DNA of 64,000 nt from Lepidodermella squamata. Taxonomy: Eukaryota; Gastrotricha. The DNA is taken from NCBI GenBank assembly GCA_047495785.1, contig JBLDXI010000013.1, positions 62,001-126,000 on the forward strand. Direction: 5' to 3'. A program made the translations under genes and the position numbers. The notes under the pieces are model-generated. The model ran no database searches, was not told where the DNA came from, and saw only the letters and a program-made list of their open reading frames with translations. Shown one piece after another: positions 62,806 to 64,000 of this stretch; position 1 is the first letter of the stretch, and each line of letters begins with the position of its first letter.

Positions 62806-64000
62806 TCATATCTCATACGAAGTCGTATTGCTTTGTTGGGCAACCATCTCTCGGCCTTTCTCATAAGCCAGCTGCAGTTTTTGGAATGTCCTCATGAGAG
62901 TTTCTCCGCGCTCGCCGCCGCCGAATTCCGACTTCAATTGTTCAAGTCGACGCTGCTCGTTACGAAGGCGAAATCTAAACGATACAAAATAAGCATTAAA
63001 TATGTGACAATAAAACCAGCTGTTAAATGGGAAAGGAACAACTGAGAAATAGGATTCGCTCAATGGGCTGATGGTAAAGGTGTGAATTTCACCTATCGAA
63101 TTGACTTGCAATAGCCGTAGGTGGCCTATCACTACATAAATAACTCAAAGTTTTACTACAGTCGAATAATAAAAACGATTTCGCCATAAAACACAAAATA
63201 AACAATACAGTGGGTAGCTTCGAAGTAGTGAACTTACTGCTTAGATTGAGATTCCCTGTTTAGATTCAATTAATTCAATAAGTGTTAGATAGTAACCTGA
63301 AAATCAATTACGCAAGTATGTGAAACTTCTTAGACGAAAGCAAAATACGTTCAACTATATTGAATTCAATCTATTAAGCCGTTAGACCCAGTTATTCAGG
63401 CGAAAAACTAGAAGCAAGGTAAACAATATCGGCAGATCATTTCATCGGCTCATTGCGCTACATGGTTTTATTTTTGCGTTTACCTGTACAGCACAGCCGA
63501 CGATCTAAAATTATTGAAATATTCAGGCATTGGCATAACTGGATGGACATGCATTACACTTCCGCATCGTATGGTTTTGCAATAGAATATTTTCCCCAGT
63601 AGCAAATCACTTTTTTAGCCTGGAGGCACTTCCTCTTGCTAAAATTTTCGCCTCGATTGTACATTTTTCCCTGCTGGTAAATTGGGGCCACTATTTTCTT
63701 GGATTCAGAGTTTACGAATCGCCAATTCAGTTCAATACAGTCTTTTTCGACTAAAAAAAATTGGCGTATAATTTTTCACCGTCTAAAATAATAGGTACTT
63801 GTTTCCTAAAGACAAGTTAAAGCTGTAGCTAAAAGAGTGATCTGCTCAAGTTTCATCCCATTAAGGCGCCATTAAAAAAGCTCCAAAAAAGTCCACACAA
63901 AACTTACTTGGAGTTAGACGTAAATACGTAAGTCGGAGCATTTGAGCGATGGTGTGATGAGGAAATGGCCGTAGTTGGACGAGAGGATGCAACCTGGCTC
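62806..64000 (-). CDS. Last exons of an unrecognised coiled-coil protein (partial)
   Basis: Two minus-strand exons, 64000-63909 (continues beyond the window) and 62974-62806, separated by a 934-base intron. The donor is AA|GTAAGT and the acceptor TCGTTTAG|A, and the phases fit. The first is Ser/Thr-rich (SRPTTAISSSHHRSNAPTYV). The second is charged and helical (RLRNEQRRLEQLKSEFGGGE, then TLMRTFQKLQLAYEKGREMV) and ends SYEI. I do not recognise the family. The helical end suggests a coiled-coil or cytoskeletal adaptor protein. Confidence 0.6.

Overview
This window is nuclear DNA of a multicellular animal, most likely a protostome invertebrate. The coding sequences are split by short GT-AG introns, usually 50-100 bases with T-rich acceptors. 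The recognisable proteins are animal ones: a GPR158-type class C receptor, an ERG/FLI-type ETS factor, CFAP20, TMEM222, NXT1, ATAD3, GLG1, CCDC25 and pyroglutamyl-peptidase I. I cannot name the species. The intergenic DNA is AT-rich, contains decayed LINEs and small inverted-repeat elements, and shows no sign of bacterial origin. I see no rRNA, tRNA or CRISPR array.

Layout. 1-6.2 kb has no gene I can support. 6.2-10.7 kb (+) holds the seven-transmembrane half and C-terminal tail of a GPR158/GPR179-like orphan receptor, with a 384-base miniature inverted-repeat element in its last intron. 12.4-14.8 kb (-) is a three-exon ETS transcription factor. 15-22.6 kb is gene-poor, with LINE debris and a pair of direct repeats. 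22.7-23.5 kb (-) is CFAP20. 25.7-26.1 kb is the 3' end of a LINE with a CATC tail. 26.5-28.0 kb (+) is TMEM222 followed closely by NXT1. 28.5-32.4 kb is a nested pair of related LINEs, with a minus-strand copy inserted into a plus-strand copy. 33.2-33.9 kb is a foldback element. 37.3-39.4 kb (+) is ATAD3. 41.4-47.5 kb (-) is a tight cluster in the order PGPEP1, CCDC25, GLG1. 49-52 kb holds LINE remains. 52-56.4 kb is a CG-rich, microsatellite-rich stretch without a recognised gene. 56.5-60.8 kb (+) is a large glutamine-rich C2H2 zinc-finger protein. The window ends with the last exons of an unrecognised minus-strand coiled-coil gene.

The most interesting architectural signal is operon-like packing. 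CCDC25 and GLG1 begin about 150 and 100 bases after the stop of the gene before them, and NXT1 begins about 220 bases after TMEM222. Each of these downstream genes has a good splice acceptor 0-27 bases before its ATG. The first gene of each cluster has no such site. This is what polycistronic transcription resolved by spliced-leader trans-splicing looks like. No spliced-leader gene was found here, so it remains an inference. The second strong observation is the nested LINE: the host copy's reading frame resumes exactly across an 8-base target-site duplication.
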